64,000 nucleotides of DNA from positions 1 through 64,000 of the forward strand of contig NZ_SJTF01000003.1 of the NCBI RefSeq assembly GCF_004634245.1, in the 5' to 3' direction. Below, piece after piece: positions 1-8,498 of this stretch. The DNA is from Flavobacterium foetidum. GTDB lineage: Bacteria; Bacteroidota; Bacteroidia; Flavobacteriales; Flavobacteriaceae. The position numbers were made by a program, and so were the translations under genes. Every line of letters begins with the position of its first letter. Position 1 is the stretch's first letter. Below the pieces are notes generated by a model that was not told where the DNA came from, did not search any database, and saw only the letters and a program-made list of their open reading frames with translations.

Positions 1-238
1 AACTAGTGAAACGCCTTTTTTAAGTTTAGTTAAACTATGTTTCTATGTGTTGAAAATAATTTCACCCAACGAGTTAATATAAAACAACTCATTCTAGGAA
101 ATACAGATAAAAAAATCCGTTTAAATCAGCGTTTTCGCGAAAGCGAATCCGTTTCATCAGCGTACTAACTTCATACAGAAAATCAAATTTCGAAACAAAA
201 TCACTCAGACTATTACAAAAACTCAACTGATCACTAAA
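1..238. repeat. Direct repeat copy 1 (left edge of window)
   Basis: This stretch matches 459-697 almost base for base, with one T-run indel and scattered substitutions. It starts with the right arm of the MITE-like element described at 340-534 and continues through a short hairpin (gcgttttcgcgaaagcg). The left arm of this copy would lie outside the window. No coding region is seen. Confidence 0.9.
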
Positions 239-339
239 ATTTCCAACGGATTAAAATCCGTTGCTACAAAATGCCTCGTTCCTATGGAACTTTAATTGAA
301 ACCCAAAAAAACATCTAGAGATTGAAATTCATTAACATA

Positions 340-534
340 AACCCGTTGGGTGTAATTAAAAAGTAGAAGCATTTTAACACATAGAGGCATAGTTTTTCGT
401 GGCGAAAAAGAAAATGGAAGAAACAACTTTCCACACATAGCTAACTATGTGCATTCAAAACTAGTGAAACGCCTTTTTTTAAGTTTAGTTAAACTATGTT
501 TCTATGTGTTGAAAATAATTTCACCCAACGAGTT
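340..534. mobile_element. MITE-like non-coding element with imperfect terminal inverted repeats
   Basis: The left arm (about 340-398, beginning acccgttgggtgtaatt and ending in cacatagaggcatagttt) is the imperfect reverse complement of the right arm (about 490-534, aaactatgtttctatgtg through acccaacgagtt). A small hairpin, cacatagctaactatgtg, lies between them. It is about 195 bp with no ORF, as expected for a non-autonomous inverted-repeat element. The right half recurs at 1-80 and at 62287-62408, and a weak match lies near 61020-61075. No transposase that could move it is in the window, and no target-site duplication could be fixed. Confidence 0.65.
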
Positions 535-697
535 AATATAAAACAACTCATTCTAGGAAATACAGATAAAAAAATCCGTTTAAATCAGCGTTTTCGCGAA
601 AGCAAATCCGTTTCATCAGCGTACTAAATTCATACAGAAAATCAAATTTCAAAACAAAATCACTCAGACAATTGCAAAACCCAACTGAACACTAAAA
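459..697. repeat. Direct repeat copy 2
   Basis: Second copy of the sequence at 1-238. It includes the right arm of the inverted-repeat element and about 160 bp beyond it. Upstream of nrnA the sequence then becomes unique. A TAAATTCG at 762-769 resembles the Bacteroidota -7 box but lies only 7 bases before the nrnA start. Confidence 0.9.
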
Positions 698-775
698 AAA
701 CTGACCTCTGACCTCTGCAACCGAATACTAAAAATATTTTCAGCATTACATTAAAAAAATGTAAATTCGCACACT

Positions 776-1783
776 ATGAAAATACAAGACATTCAAGCGA
801 TTCAATTATTACTCGCATCCCCAAAGAAAATAGCCATCATTCCGCACAGAGGACCAGATGGAGATGCGATGGGTTCAACATTAGCTTTATATCACTTTTT
901 AATAAAAAATAATCATCAGGCAACTGTCATCGCCCCAAATGATTTTCCTAACTTTTTGGCTTGGCTTCCAGGATCAGAAACCGTTAAAATATTTGAAAAA
1001 GACACACAAAACTGTACCACAATTTTAGAAGAAGCTGAATTAATTTTCACGCTCGATTTTAATGCTTTTCACCGTACAGGCGATCTAATGGAACAGGCAC
1101 TGAAAAAGCTTACAGTTCCCTTTATAATGATAGATCATCATCAAAAACCTGATGACTATGCCATTTATACTTACTCGGATACCTCTTATGGATCAACCTG
1201 TGAAATGGTCTACAACTTCATCAATTTCTTAAACAAAAAAGAAGATATTGACAAAACCATCGGCACATGCATCTACACTGGAATTTTGACAGATTCGGGT
1301 TCTTTCCGTTTTCCTGGAACTACAGGAAATACACATAGAATTATAGGAGAACTGATAGATTTAGGAGTAGAAAATACTGAAATTCCAGTATTATTATTCG
1401 ACAACAGCTCATTCAGCAGATTACAGCTTTTAGGCCGTGCTTTACAAAACATGAAAATTTTTGAAGAGCATAAAACCTCGTACATGACGCTTACCCAGGA
1501 AGAACTGGATTCGTTTAATTATGAAAAAGGAGATACAGAAGGAATCGTTAATTACGGCTTAAGCATAAAAGGAATTGTTTTTACAGCTATTTTTATTGAA
1601 AATAAAGATGAAAACATCATTAAGATTTCTTTCCGTTCGCAAGGCGGTTTTGATGTAAACCAATTTGCTAGAGATCATTTTAACGGCGGCGGACACAGCA
1701 ATGCCGCAGGCGGAAGATCCGAAAACTCTATGGAAGAAACGGTGAAAAAATTTGAAGATTTAGTAACTAAACTAAAAATCTAA
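776..1783 (+). CDS. nrnA: DHH/DHHA1 phosphoesterase, NrnA type (nanoRNase/pAp phosphatase)
   Basis: Predicted cytosolic Mn-dependent phosphoesterase that degrades very short oligoribonucleotides and dephosphorylates pAp, linking RNA turnover with sulfur metabolism. The DHH domain shows the metal-binding HRGPDGDAMGS at residues 24-34, a further Asp in TLDFN near 92-96, and DHH at 120-122. The DHHA1 domain carries GGGHSNAAGG at 304-313. All hallmark residues are present and 335 aa is normal for the family. gldI starts 6 bases after the stop, so the two are almost certainly co-transcribed. The function is assigned by family; which of the two activities dominates cannot be read from sequence. Confidence 0.9.
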   Translation: MKIQDIQAIQLLLASPKKIAIIPHRGPDGDAMGSTLALYHFLIKNNHQATVIAPNDFPNFLAWLPGSETVKIFEKDTQNCTTILEEAELIFTLDFNAFHRTGDLMEQALKKLTVPFIMIDHHQKPDDYAIYTYSDTSYGSTCEMVYNFINFLNKKEDIDKTIGTCIYTGILTDSGSFRFPGTTGNTHRIIGELIDLGVENTEIPVLLFDNSSFSRLQLLGRALQNMKIFEEHKTSYMTLTQEELDSFNYEKGDTEGIVNYGLSIKGIVFTAIFIENKDENIIKISFRSQGGFDVNQFARDHFNGGGHSNAAGGRSENSMEETVKKFEDLVTKLKI

Positions 1784-1788
1784 CCCCA

Positions 1789-2478
1789 ATGAAAAACTAT
1801 TTGAAATTTAGTATTTCTGTATTTGCTGCGGCAGTTTTGGTAGTAAGCTGCAAGCATCCTGAGGAAGCTCGAAGGCCTAAAAATGTTTCTTCAGGCAGTT
1901 TTATGAAAAAGTCTATCGACAGAAACAAAAAGCTCGTGGCAAATGAAGAAGATGTTATTAAAAAAATCATCAAAAGCAATCCGAAAATAAAATACTACGC
2001 AACTCCAAAAGGGTATTGGTTTTATTATGATGAAAGAAACAATAACGAGACCGCAACACCAAGAAAAGGAGATATCGCTTATTTTAATCTCGAAATAAAA
2101 GATATCAGCGGAAAAATCATTTATTCGGAATCCGATTTGGGTCCACAAACCTACTATATCGATAAAGAAGATATCATGATGGGACTGCGTGACGGTATAA
2201 AAAGAATGCGCAAAAATGAGGTTGTAACCTTTTTGTTCCCGTCTCATATGGCTTACGGGTATCATGGTGATAATAAAAAAATTGGTCCAAACCAGTCATT
2301 AATCTGTACGGTTACACTACGAAATTTTGTTCCCGACACAAATTCTCAGAACAGCGAACCGGCAACTAATGCTCCAGCTACAAATACTGCTCCGACGGTT
2401 CAGGACCCAAAACCGACAACGCCAAAACCAGCTGCAAAACCGGCAACAACAGCGAAAAAAGACACATTAACTCCATAA
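1789..2478 (+). CDS. gldI: Gliding motility lipoprotein GldI (FKBP-type peptidyl-prolyl isomerase)
   Basis: FKBP-like periplasmic lipoprotein. In Flavobacterium johnsoniae GldI is needed for gliding and is thought to help fold motility/T9SS proteins. The N-terminus is a lipoprotein signal with lipobox VVSC (Cys21). The FKBP domain covers about residues 75-185, with the typical MGLRDGIKRMRKNE and SHMAYGY segments. The tail (about 190-229) is rich in Thr, Pro and Ala and probably disordered. The gene sits between nrnA and two further isomerase genes with gaps of 6 and 15 bases, which makes a folding-catalyst operon likely. Recognition is by overall sequence pattern and context. Confidence 0.88.
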   Translation: MKNYLKFSISVFAAAVLVVSCKHPEEARRPKNVSSGSFMKKSIDRNKKLVANEEDVIKKIIKSNPKIKYYATPKGYWFYYDERNNNETATPRKGDIAYFNLEIKDISGKIIYSESDLGPQTYYIDKEDIMMGLRDGIKRMRKNEVVTFLFPSHMAYGYHGDNKKIGPNQSLICTVTLRNFVPDTNSQNSEPATNAPATNTAPTVQDPKPTTPKPAAKPATTAKKDTLTP

Positions 2479-2493
2479 AAAAAGCATTTTAAA

Positions 2494-3570
2494 ATGAAAA
2501 AGATTATTTTATTATTACTAATTGCCATTAGCTCTTTTTATTCTTGCAAAAACGACCATAGTAATTTACCTGATGGATTATATGCCGACATTGAGACTAA
2601 TAAAGGTCATATCATCGTAGAACTTGACTATAAAAAAGCGCCCATTACAGTTGCCAATTTTGTGACTCTTGCAGAAGGTAAAAATGAATTTGTAACACAC
2701 GAAAACCTTAAAAAGAAACCTTTTTTTGATGGCCTGAAATTCCATAGAGTAATCGCTGATTTTATGATTCAGAGTGGTGATCCCCTCGGAACTGGTTCTG
2801 GAGACACTGGCTATAAATTTAAAGATGAATTTTCAGATTTAAAATTTGATAAAGCTGGAGTTCTTGCAATGGCAAACAACGGCCCAGGAACAAACAGCAG
2901 TCAGTTTTTTATCACCCATGTAGAAACTCCTTGGTTAGAGGGAAAACATACTATTTTCGGTCATGTAGTAGATCAAAAAACACAGGATGTTGTAAATAGT
3001 GTTATTCAGGGAGATACTATTATTGCAGTAACTATTATCAGAAATGGTGAGGCAGCTAAAAAATTTGATGCCGTAAAAGTTTTTCACGATTATTTTGCAG
3101 ACATTGCCAAAGAACAAGGCAAATACGCTTCTGTTAAAAAAGAAAAGGTAGCTTATTACGCTGCTCAAAGAACTAAAGCAACTAAAACAACAAGTGGTTT
3201 AGAATATGTAATTACTGAAAAAGGAAGCGGTAAAAAACCTGCAATCGGAACTCAGATATACATTCACTATGCAGGTTTTCTAGAAGACGGAACGTTATTT
3301 GATGCCAGTGTTCAGGATGTAGCTAAAGCATTTGGGAAATACGATCCTCAAAGAGCTGAAGCTAACGGATATCAACCAATTCCGTTTAAAGCTGGTAAAA
3401 AAGACGGCATGATTCCTGGTTTTATTGAAGGAATCGAACAGCTTTCATTTGGTGATAAGGCAATCTTGTTTATCCCATCGCATTTAGCTTATGGAGAAAC
3501 TGGAGCTGGAGGCGTAATTCCGCCAAATGCGAATATCATTTTTGAGGTGCAGCTTTTAGAAAAACCTTAA
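2494..3570 (+). CDS. Dual-family immunophilin: cyclophilin-FKBP fusion lipoprotein
   Basis: Envelope peptidyl-prolyl isomerase with two unrelated catalytic folds in one chain. A lipobox ends at Cys18 (SFYSC). The cyclophilin domain (about 30-195) keeps the catalytic FHRV Arg, MIQSGD, SQFFIT and the TPWLEGKH Trp/His. The FKBP domain (about 240-358) has YAGFLEDGTLFDAS, then an extra loop of about 25 residues, then MIPGFIEGI and HLAYGE; the usual binding-pocket Trp is Phe here. Cyclophilin-FKBP chimeras of this order are known from flavobacteria. Gene position after gldI (15 bases) suggests a role in folding exported proteins. A close paralogue follows. Confidence 0.9.
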   Translation: MKKIILLLLIAISSFYSCKNDHSNLPDGLYADIETNKGHIIVELDYKKAPITVANFVTLAEGKNEFVTHENLKKKPFFDGLKFHRVIADFMIQSGDPLGTGSGDTGYKFKDEFSDLKFDKAGVLAMANNGPGTNSSQFFITHVETPWLEGKHTIFGHVVDQKTQDVVNSVIQGDTIIAVTIIRNGEAAKKFDAVKVFHDYFADIAKEQGKYASVKKEKVAYYAAQRTKATKTTSGLEYVITEKGSGKKPAIGTQIYIHYAGFLEDGTLFDASVQDVAKAFGKYDPQRAEANGYQPIPFKAGKKDGMIPGFIEGIEQLSFGDKAILFIPSHLAYGETGAGGVIPPNANIIFEVQLLEKP

Positions 3571-3606
3571 TTTTAAACATTTATTAAAGACTTAAATTTG
3601 AAAGAA

Positions 3607-4704
3607 ATGAAATTTAAATTTCTATTTTTATTCTGCTTGGCGTTTGTAAATATTCAGGCGCAGGTTAAAAAACCAGCTCCCGTAAAACCTAAGCCAGCTG
3701 CTGCTAAAACAGCTGTGAAAACAGATTCAAATGAAGGCATTTTCGCCACTATTTCTACTACCAAAGGAGATATCGTTCTTTCATTAGAATATGTAAAAGC
3801 GCCTATAACTGTAGCTAATTTTATTTCTTTAGCCGAAGGAAAAAACCCTTATGTTACAGTAGAAAGACTAAAAGGAAAGCCATTTTATGATGGATTGAAG
3901 TTTCACCGTGTGATCAATGATTTTATGATTCAAGGTGGTGATCCTGAAGGAAACGGAACTGGTGGTCCGGGTTACTCTTTTAAGGATGAATTTGCTGATG
4001 ATCTGCGTTTTGAAAAAGGCGGTGTTTTGGCTATGGCAAACTCAGGACCAGGAACAAACGGAAGCCAGTTTTTTATCACCCATAAAGATACTCCTTGGCT
4101 AAATGGAAAGCATACTATTTTTGGTCATGTAGTTTCTGGGATGGACAATGTAAATAAAATTGTTCAGGACGATGTTATGACTAAAATCACCATTACTCGT
4201 AAAGGTGCGGCCGCTAAAAAGTTTGATGCTTTAAAAGTTTTGAGCGATGATAAAAAAGTAATCACTGATAAAGCGGCTTATTTCGCAGCTGCGAAAGCAA
4301 AAGCGACAACAACGCCATCAGGATTAAAATATCTGGTAACGCAAAAGGGAACTGGCGCAAAAGGTGCTGAGGGATCTACAATTTACTTTCATTACGCTGG
4401 ATATTTTGAAGACGGAAATTTATTTGATACCAGTATCACAAGCGTTGCGAAAATCTACGGACAATATAATGCTGCAAGAGATTCTCAAAAAGGATATCAA
4501 GCATTTCCTTTTACTGTAGGAAAAAAAGACGGTATGATTCCAGGTTTTATAGAAGCATTAGGAATGATGACTGACGGAGAAAAAGCAATTTTCTTCTTGC
4601 CTTCAAACTTAGCTTACGGAGAAAGAGGTGCCGGCGGCGTGATTCCGCCAAATGCATCTTTAATTTTCGAAATTGAAACTTATCAAACGCAACCAACAAA
4701 GTAA
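3607..4704 (+). CDS. Dual-family immunophilin: cyclophilin-FKBP fusion, exported paralogue
   Basis: Second cyclophilin-FKBP fusion, clearly a tandem paralogue of the preceding gene. Here the N-terminus is a cleavable signal peptide (cut probably after NIQA) followed by a Pro/Ala/Lys linker, so this copy should be soluble in the periplasm rather than lipidated. The cyclophilin domain (about 45-210) has FHRVINDFMIQGGDPEG, GSQFFITH and the TPWLNGKH Trp. The FKBP domain (about 250-365) has the same long loop insertion and AYGERGAGGVIPP. The ATG at 3607 is preferred over the TTG at 3598 because it directly precedes the signal peptide. A terminator hairpin follows at 4726. Confidence 0.9.
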   Translation: MKFKFLFLFCLAFVNIQAQVKKPAPVKPKPAAAKTAVKTDSNEGIFATISTTKGDIVLSLEYVKAPITVANFISLAEGKNPYVTVERLKGKPFYDGLKFHRVINDFMIQGGDPEGNGTGGPGYSFKDEFADDLRFEKGGVLAMANSGPGTNGSQFFITHKDTPWLNGKHTIFGHVVSGMDNVNKIVQDDVMTKITITRKGAAAKKFDALKVLSDDKKVITDKAAYFAAAKAKATTTPSGLKYLVTQKGTGAKGAEGSTIYFHYAGYFEDGNLFDTSITSVAKIYGQYNAARDSQKGYQAFPFTVGKKDGMIPGFIEALGMMTDGEKAIFFLPSNLAYGERGAGGVIPPNASLIFEIETYQTQPTK

Positions 4705-4725
4705 TAGTTTTGCAAAAAATAACAG

Positions 4726-4754
4726 AACCACCAAAGCAATTTGGTGGTTTTTTA
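4726..4754 (+). terminator. Rho-independent terminator after the isomerase operon
   Basis: Perfect 10-bp stem aaccaccaaa / tttggtggtt with a 4-base loop and a T-run. It closes the nrnA-gldI-isomerase transcription unit. Confidence 0.85.
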
Positions 4755-4862
4755 TTTTATCATAATTTGTCAAATCTTTAAAAAACAGATTTAAAATGCC
4801 TTTCAAATATTCATAATACGATCTTTGCGTCGATTTCACATTAAATCCCAAATAAAATAGCG

Positions 4863-4870
4863 TATCTTTG
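4863..4870 (+). promoter_or_regulatory. Bacteroidota -7 box for the EamA transporter gene
   Basis: TATCTTTG matches the TAnnTTTG consensus and lies 31 bases before the ATG at 4902. No clear TTG -33 element at ideal spacing was seen. Confidence 0.5.
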
Positions 4871-4901
4871 CCGGCTTGAATTTTTTAAAAACAAACAAAT
4901 T

Positions 4902-5804
4902 ATGACGTCTCAAAACAATGTATTAAAAGGGGTTTTTCTGGTTGCCATCGGAGCTGCGACTTACGGCATGTTGGCTACTTTTGTAAAAATTGCTTATTCT
5001 GAAGGTTTTACAACTGCAGAAGTGACAACCTCTCAATTTGTTTATGGACTAATTGGAATTTTGCTGATTAATACATTTCAGAAAATAAAAAATAAAAATA
5101 CGAGTGCAAAAGCAACTCCAAAAAATATTTTCAGCCTAATGCTAGCCGGAACTTCTCTCGGAATGACTAGTTTGTTTTATTATCTGGCGGTAAAATATAT
5201 CCCCGTTTCTATTGGTATTGTCTTATTGATGCAAACTGTTTGGATGGGTGTTATTCTAGAAATGATCCTGGAAAAAAAACTACCCTCAAAACAAAAAGTT
5301 GTTGCCGTATTTATAGTTCTTTTCGGAACGGTGCTCGCAACCAATATTCTTAACAATGAAATCAGATTAGATTGGCGCGGTATTGTATGGGGCTTTTTGG
5401 CCGCGGCGTCTTTTACAACAACGATGTTTACAGCCAATCGTGTGGCAACAGGCATTTCTTCCGCTCAAAGAAGTTTATACATGCTTTCTGGCGGCGCTGT
5501 TATTGTTTTCTCGTTTGCATTCTGTACGCAAACTGCTCCATTCAATCTGGATATTTTTATGAAATGGGGAATAGTTCTAGCGTTGTTTGGAACCATAATT
5601 CCGCCAATGCTCATGAATGCCGGTTTCCCGCTTACTGGTATCGGTTTAGGAAGCATTGTTTCTGCTCTTGAACTTCCGGTATCGGTAATGATGGCTTATA
5701 TCCTACTTAATGAAAAAGTAATTCTATCACAATGGATTGGAATTATTCTGATCATTTTGGCAATTATAATCATGAATTTAAATTTCAGAAGAAAACAGCA
5801 CTAA
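4902..5804 (+). CDS. EamA/DMT-family transporter
   Basis: Inner-membrane protein of the drug/metabolite transporter superfamily, with about ten hydrophobic segments forming two EamA repeats (about residues 8-145 and 155-298). The second repeat ends with the family's usual GSIVSALELPVSVMMAYILLNEKV, a hairpin that normally carries the conserved Glu. Substrates in this family are diverse (amino acids, nucleosides, drugs), so none is assigned. 300 aa is normal. It stands alone between a terminator and a short intergenic gap, with its own promoter-like box. Confidence 0.85.
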   Translation: MTSQNNVLKGVFLVAIGAATYGMLATFVKIAYSEGFTTAEVTTSQFVYGLIGILLINTFQKIKNKNTSAKATPKNIFSLMLAGTSLGMTSLFYYLAVKYIPVSIGIVLLMQTVWMGVILEMILEKKLPSKQKVVAVFIVLFGTVLATNILNNEIRLDWRGIVWGFLAAASFTTTMFTANRVATGISSAQRSLYMLSGGAVIVFSFAFCTQTAPFNLDIFMKWGIVLALFGTIIPPMLMNAGFPLTGIGLGSIVSALELPVSVMMAYILLNEKVILSQWIGIILIILAIIIMNLNFRRKQH

Positions 5805-5883
5805 TACTTTTCAGCAAAAAAATAAAAACTGTAGCAGAAGAATGGTTAATTTTTTATAATTTCGTGATAAACAATTACATATC

Positions 5884-6240
5884 ATGAACCTGTCTTGGCA
5901 TCTGTATTTAATGGCGTTACTTTATTTACTGGCTGGGATCAATCATTTTAGAAAACCAGGAATGTACATCAAAATCATTCCGCCTGTATTTAAAAACCCT
6001 AAACTACTAAACTACCTAAGCGGAGCAGCCGAAATAATATTAAGCCTTTTGCTTGTCTTTCCTTTTACAAGCCCTTATGCCGCATGGGGAATTATACTGC
6101 TTTTAGTTGCGGTATTCCCTGCCAACTTATACATGTTTCAAAATAAAAAAGCAGGTTTTGGTTTACCTAAATGGATTTTATTTGTACGTTTGCCCTTACA
6201 AATAGTATTGATGTATTGGGCATATCTCTATACATTCTAA
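5884..6240 (+). CDS. DoxX-like small membrane protein
   Basis: A 118-aa protein with four predicted membrane helices (about 5-25, 42-62, 65-85, 97-117). The segment YLLAGINHFRKPGMYIKIIPP near residues 15-37 is typical of DoxX/MauE-like proteins of Bacteroidota. The biochemical role is not established for this group; some relatives take part in quinone or thiol redox at the membrane. aqpZ begins 25 bases downstream, so the two are probably co-transcribed. Confidence 0.7.
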   Translation: MNLSWHLYLMALLYLLAGINHFRKPGMYIKIIPPVFKNPKLLNYLSGAAEIILSLLLVFPFTSPYAAWGIILLLVAVFPANLYMFQNKKAGFGLPKWILFVRLPLQIVLMYWAYLYTF

Positions 6241-6265
6241 CATTAACCATTAAATAAATTTTATT

Positions 6266-6973
6266 ATGAAAAAATTGTTTGCAGAGTTCTTCGGAACTTA
6301 CTGGCTTGTTTTTGGAGGCTGCGGAAGCGCTGTTTTTGCCGCCGCATATCCAGAATTAGGTATTGGTTTTGCTGGCGTAGCCTTAGCTTTTGGTTTAACC
6401 GTTCTGACGATGGCTTACGCAGTCGGTCATATTTCTGGCGGACATTTTAATCCGGCCGTATCATTTGGTTTATGGGCTGGTGGCAGATTTCCAGCAAAAG
6501 ACCTCATTCCGTACATTATCGCACAATGTATTGGCGCAATTGCTGCAGCGGGAACTTTATATACAATCGCTTCTGGAAAAGCCGGCTTCGTTATAGATAA
6601 TACAAAAGCAGGAGCATTTGCATCAAATGGTTTTGGAGCTTTTTCTCCAGATGGTTACAGCTTGCAAGCCGCTTTTATAGCCGAATTTGTACTGACTTTA
6701 TTTTTCTTATTAATTATACTCGGTGCGACAGATAAATTTGCCAATACAAGTTTCTGCGGTATTGTAATTGGACTTGGGCTTACCTTAATTCATTTAATCA
6801 GTATTCCTATAACCAATACCTCTGTAAATCCGGCAAGATCTTTATCTCAGGCTGTTTTTACTGGTGGAGAGCCATTATCACAAGTCTGGCTTTTTTGGGC
6901 AGCGCCAATTCTGGGTGCGCTTGCGGCGGGATTTCTGTATAAGACCTTACTACAAAATCATGCAGAGGCCTAA
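6266..6973 (+). CDS. aqpZ: Aquaporin Z-type water channel
   Basis: Major intrinsic protein forming a tetrameric water channel in the inner membrane. Both NPA half-helix motifs are present: GGHFNPAVS near residues 58-66 and TSVNPARS near 186-193. There are six predicted transmembrane helices. The N-terminal [21 protein letters not shown] is typical of AqpZ. His preceding the first NPA and Thr/Ser near the second suggest a water rather than glycerol filter, though the full aromatic/Arg filter was not modelled. A strong terminator follows at 7014. Confidence 0.93.
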   Translation: MKKLFAEFFGTYWLVFGGCGSAVFAAAYPELGIGFAGVALAFGLTVLTMAYAVGHISGGHFNPAVSFGLWAGGRFPAKDLIPYIIAQCIGAIAAAGTLYTIASGKAGFVIDNTKAGAFASNGFGAFSPDGYSLQAAFIAEFVLTLFFLLIILGATDKFANTSFCGIVIGLGLTLIHLISIPITNTSVNPARSLSQAVFTGGEPLSQVWLFWAAPILGALAAGFLYKTLLQNHAEA

Positions 6974-7013
6974 AAAATAGTCCTCAAAAAATAATTGTCT
7001 ATTCTAAAAACTA

Positions 7014-7051
7014 AAAAAAGAGAAAAGTCGCTATTACTTTTCTCTTTTTTT
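7014..7051 (+). terminator. Rho-independent terminator after aqpZ
   Basis: A 15-bp stem, aaaaaagagaaaagt / acttttctctttttt, with a 7-base loop. The stem is AT-rich but long, and its 3' arm ends in T residues. Confidence 0.75.
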
Positions 7052-7131
7052 AGCGCTAAGAAGAATTCTAACAAATAATACCACTCATTACAATTTTAAC
7101 AAAAATAATTATGTCATTTTATTGAATTATC

Positions 7132-7139
7132 TAAATTTG
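7132..7139 (+). promoter_or_regulatory. -7 box before the fatty acid hydroxylase gene
   Basis: TAAATTTG fits TAnnTTTG exactly and lies 20 bases before the ATG at 7160. Confidence 0.5.
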
Positions 7140-7159
7140 ACCCAAAAGACAGTATTATT

Positions 7160-7996
7160 ATGAATGAGATTGTAAATTATTTCAGCACTATTCCGTCTTC
7201 TCACAGAAGCCTTATTCTGGTTGGCGGCATCACATTTTTTTGGTTAGTCGAAAATACTTTTCCGCTTTTTCAGATGAAATATAAAAAGTGGCATCATGCA
7301 GGCATAAATTTCTTTTTTACATTTACTACTATTGTGGTGAATTTTATTTTGGCTTTCATCTTACTTTTAGCCGCAGACTGGACAACAAAAAATAATTTTG
7401 GCATTCTGCAATGGCTTCCAGAAATGCCTCTTTGGCTTTATGCGCTAATCGGTTTATTGCTGTTAGATTTAATAGGAGCTTATTTAGTGCATTTAATCGA
7501 ACATAAAGTGAAGTTTTTATGGCGTTTTCATTTGATCCACCATACTGACACTTGGATTGATACAACAACCGCCAACCGTCACCATCCCGGTGAAAGTGTA
7601 ATGCGTTTTATATTTACGGTTCTAGGAGTGCTGATTGTTGGCAGCCCGATGTGGATGGTTTTCCTGTACCAATCTTTATCGGTCGTTTTTTCGCAGTTCA
7701 ATCATGCAAATATTTCTCTTCCCAAAAAATTAGACGCCTATCTAAGCTATTTTATAGTTTCTCCCAATATGCATAAAGTGCATCACCATTATGTATTGCC
7801 GTATACCGACAGTAATTACGGTAATATATTTTCTATTTGGGATCGAATTTTCGGGACTTTTACTTATCTCCCAAAAGAAGAGCTTGTATATGGAGTAGAC
7901 ACCCATATGCGAGCAGAAGAAAACAATCAATTGAAGAATTTGTTAAAAATTCCGTTTCAAAAATCAAAATCTCCAAAAAACAAACAAAATCAATAA
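7160..7996 (+). CDS. Sterol desaturase/fatty acid hydroxylase family membrane protein
   Basis: Integral membrane di-iron enzyme of the fatty-acid-hydroxylase superfamily, expected to hydroxylate or desaturate a lipid using O2. Membrane helices lie at about 15-35, 45-70, 85-110 and 150-175. The His clusters are present: HLIEHKVKFLWRFHLIHHTD near 111-131, NRHHPGE near 139-145, and HKVHHHY near 203-209. 278 aa is usual. The C-terminus is a short Lys-rich tail. The substrate cannot be inferred; sphingolipid, carotenoid and ornithine-lipid hydroxylases all look like this. Confidence 0.85.
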   Translation: MNEIVNYFSTIPSSHRSLILVGGITFFWLVENTFPLFQMKYKKWHHAGINFFFTFTTIVVNFILAFILLLAADWTTKNNFGILQWLPEMPLWLYALIGLLLLDLIGAYLVHLIEHKVKFLWRFHLIHHTDTWIDTTTANRHHPGESVMRFIFTVLGVLIVGSPMWMVFLYQSLSVVFSQFNHANISLPKKLDAYLSYFIVSPNMHKVHHHYVLPYTDSNYGNIFSIWDRIFGTFTYLPKEELVYGVDTHMRAEENNQLKNLLKIPFQKSKSPKNKQNQ

Positions 7997-8108
7997 AAAA
8001 AAGCTTCTTTACCGAAACAACTTATTATTTTTTTTTTTAATATTGATACAGAAATTGAAAATCAATCTATTAATCATTAACCCCCTATTTTGAATTAATT
8101 TTCACGAG

Positions 8109-8387
8109 ATGAAAAAGAGTAACCGTAAAGAATTGACTTGGGAGCAAACTGAAAGACTTGTTTCGCTGGCTCTAGAAGAAAAAAATCCATTTGAAATTAT
8201 AAAAAAAGAATTTGGATTGGCAGAAAAAGAAGTTCTGGAAATTATGAAGAAGAAAATGCCTCTTGAAAAATTTGAGATGTGGAAAAAGAAGGCAATTGCA
8301 AATAAACCGAAACCGAAACCGATAAAAATAGATGATTTTGACGAAGATTTGGATGGAAAGTATTATATAAAAAATAAATTCGACTAA
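8109..8387 (+). CDS. TIGR03643/DUF2805 family protein
   Basis: A 92-aa soluble basic protein of a conserved family without a known function. The N-terminal half (about 8-58) has a helix-turn-helix-like arrangement, LTWEQTERLVSLALEEKNPF followed by IIKKEFGLAEKEVLEIMKK, suggestive of DNA binding but unproven. A KPKPKPI linker leads to an acidic C-terminus. It is followed by its own terminator at 8393. Confidence 0.75.
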   Translation: MKKSNRKELTWEQTERLVSLALEEKNPFEIIKKEFGLAEKEVLEIMKKKMPLEKFEMWKKKAIANKPKPKPIKIDDFDEDLDGKYYIKNKFD

Positions 8388-8392
8388 AATTT

Positions 8393-8420
8393 AAAGCTCT
8401 TGTTTTCAGGAGCTTTTTTT
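8393..8420 (+). terminator. Rho-independent terminator after the DUF2805 gene
   Basis: Stem aaagctc / gagcttt (interrupted by one G) with a short loop and a T-run running into AT-rich DNA. Confidence 0.65.
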
Positions 8421-8498
8421 TATTTTTTAATTTAATGTAATTTTTTAGTAACTTTTCGATACATTTTGTGACAAATACAATTAACTAAACATATACAA

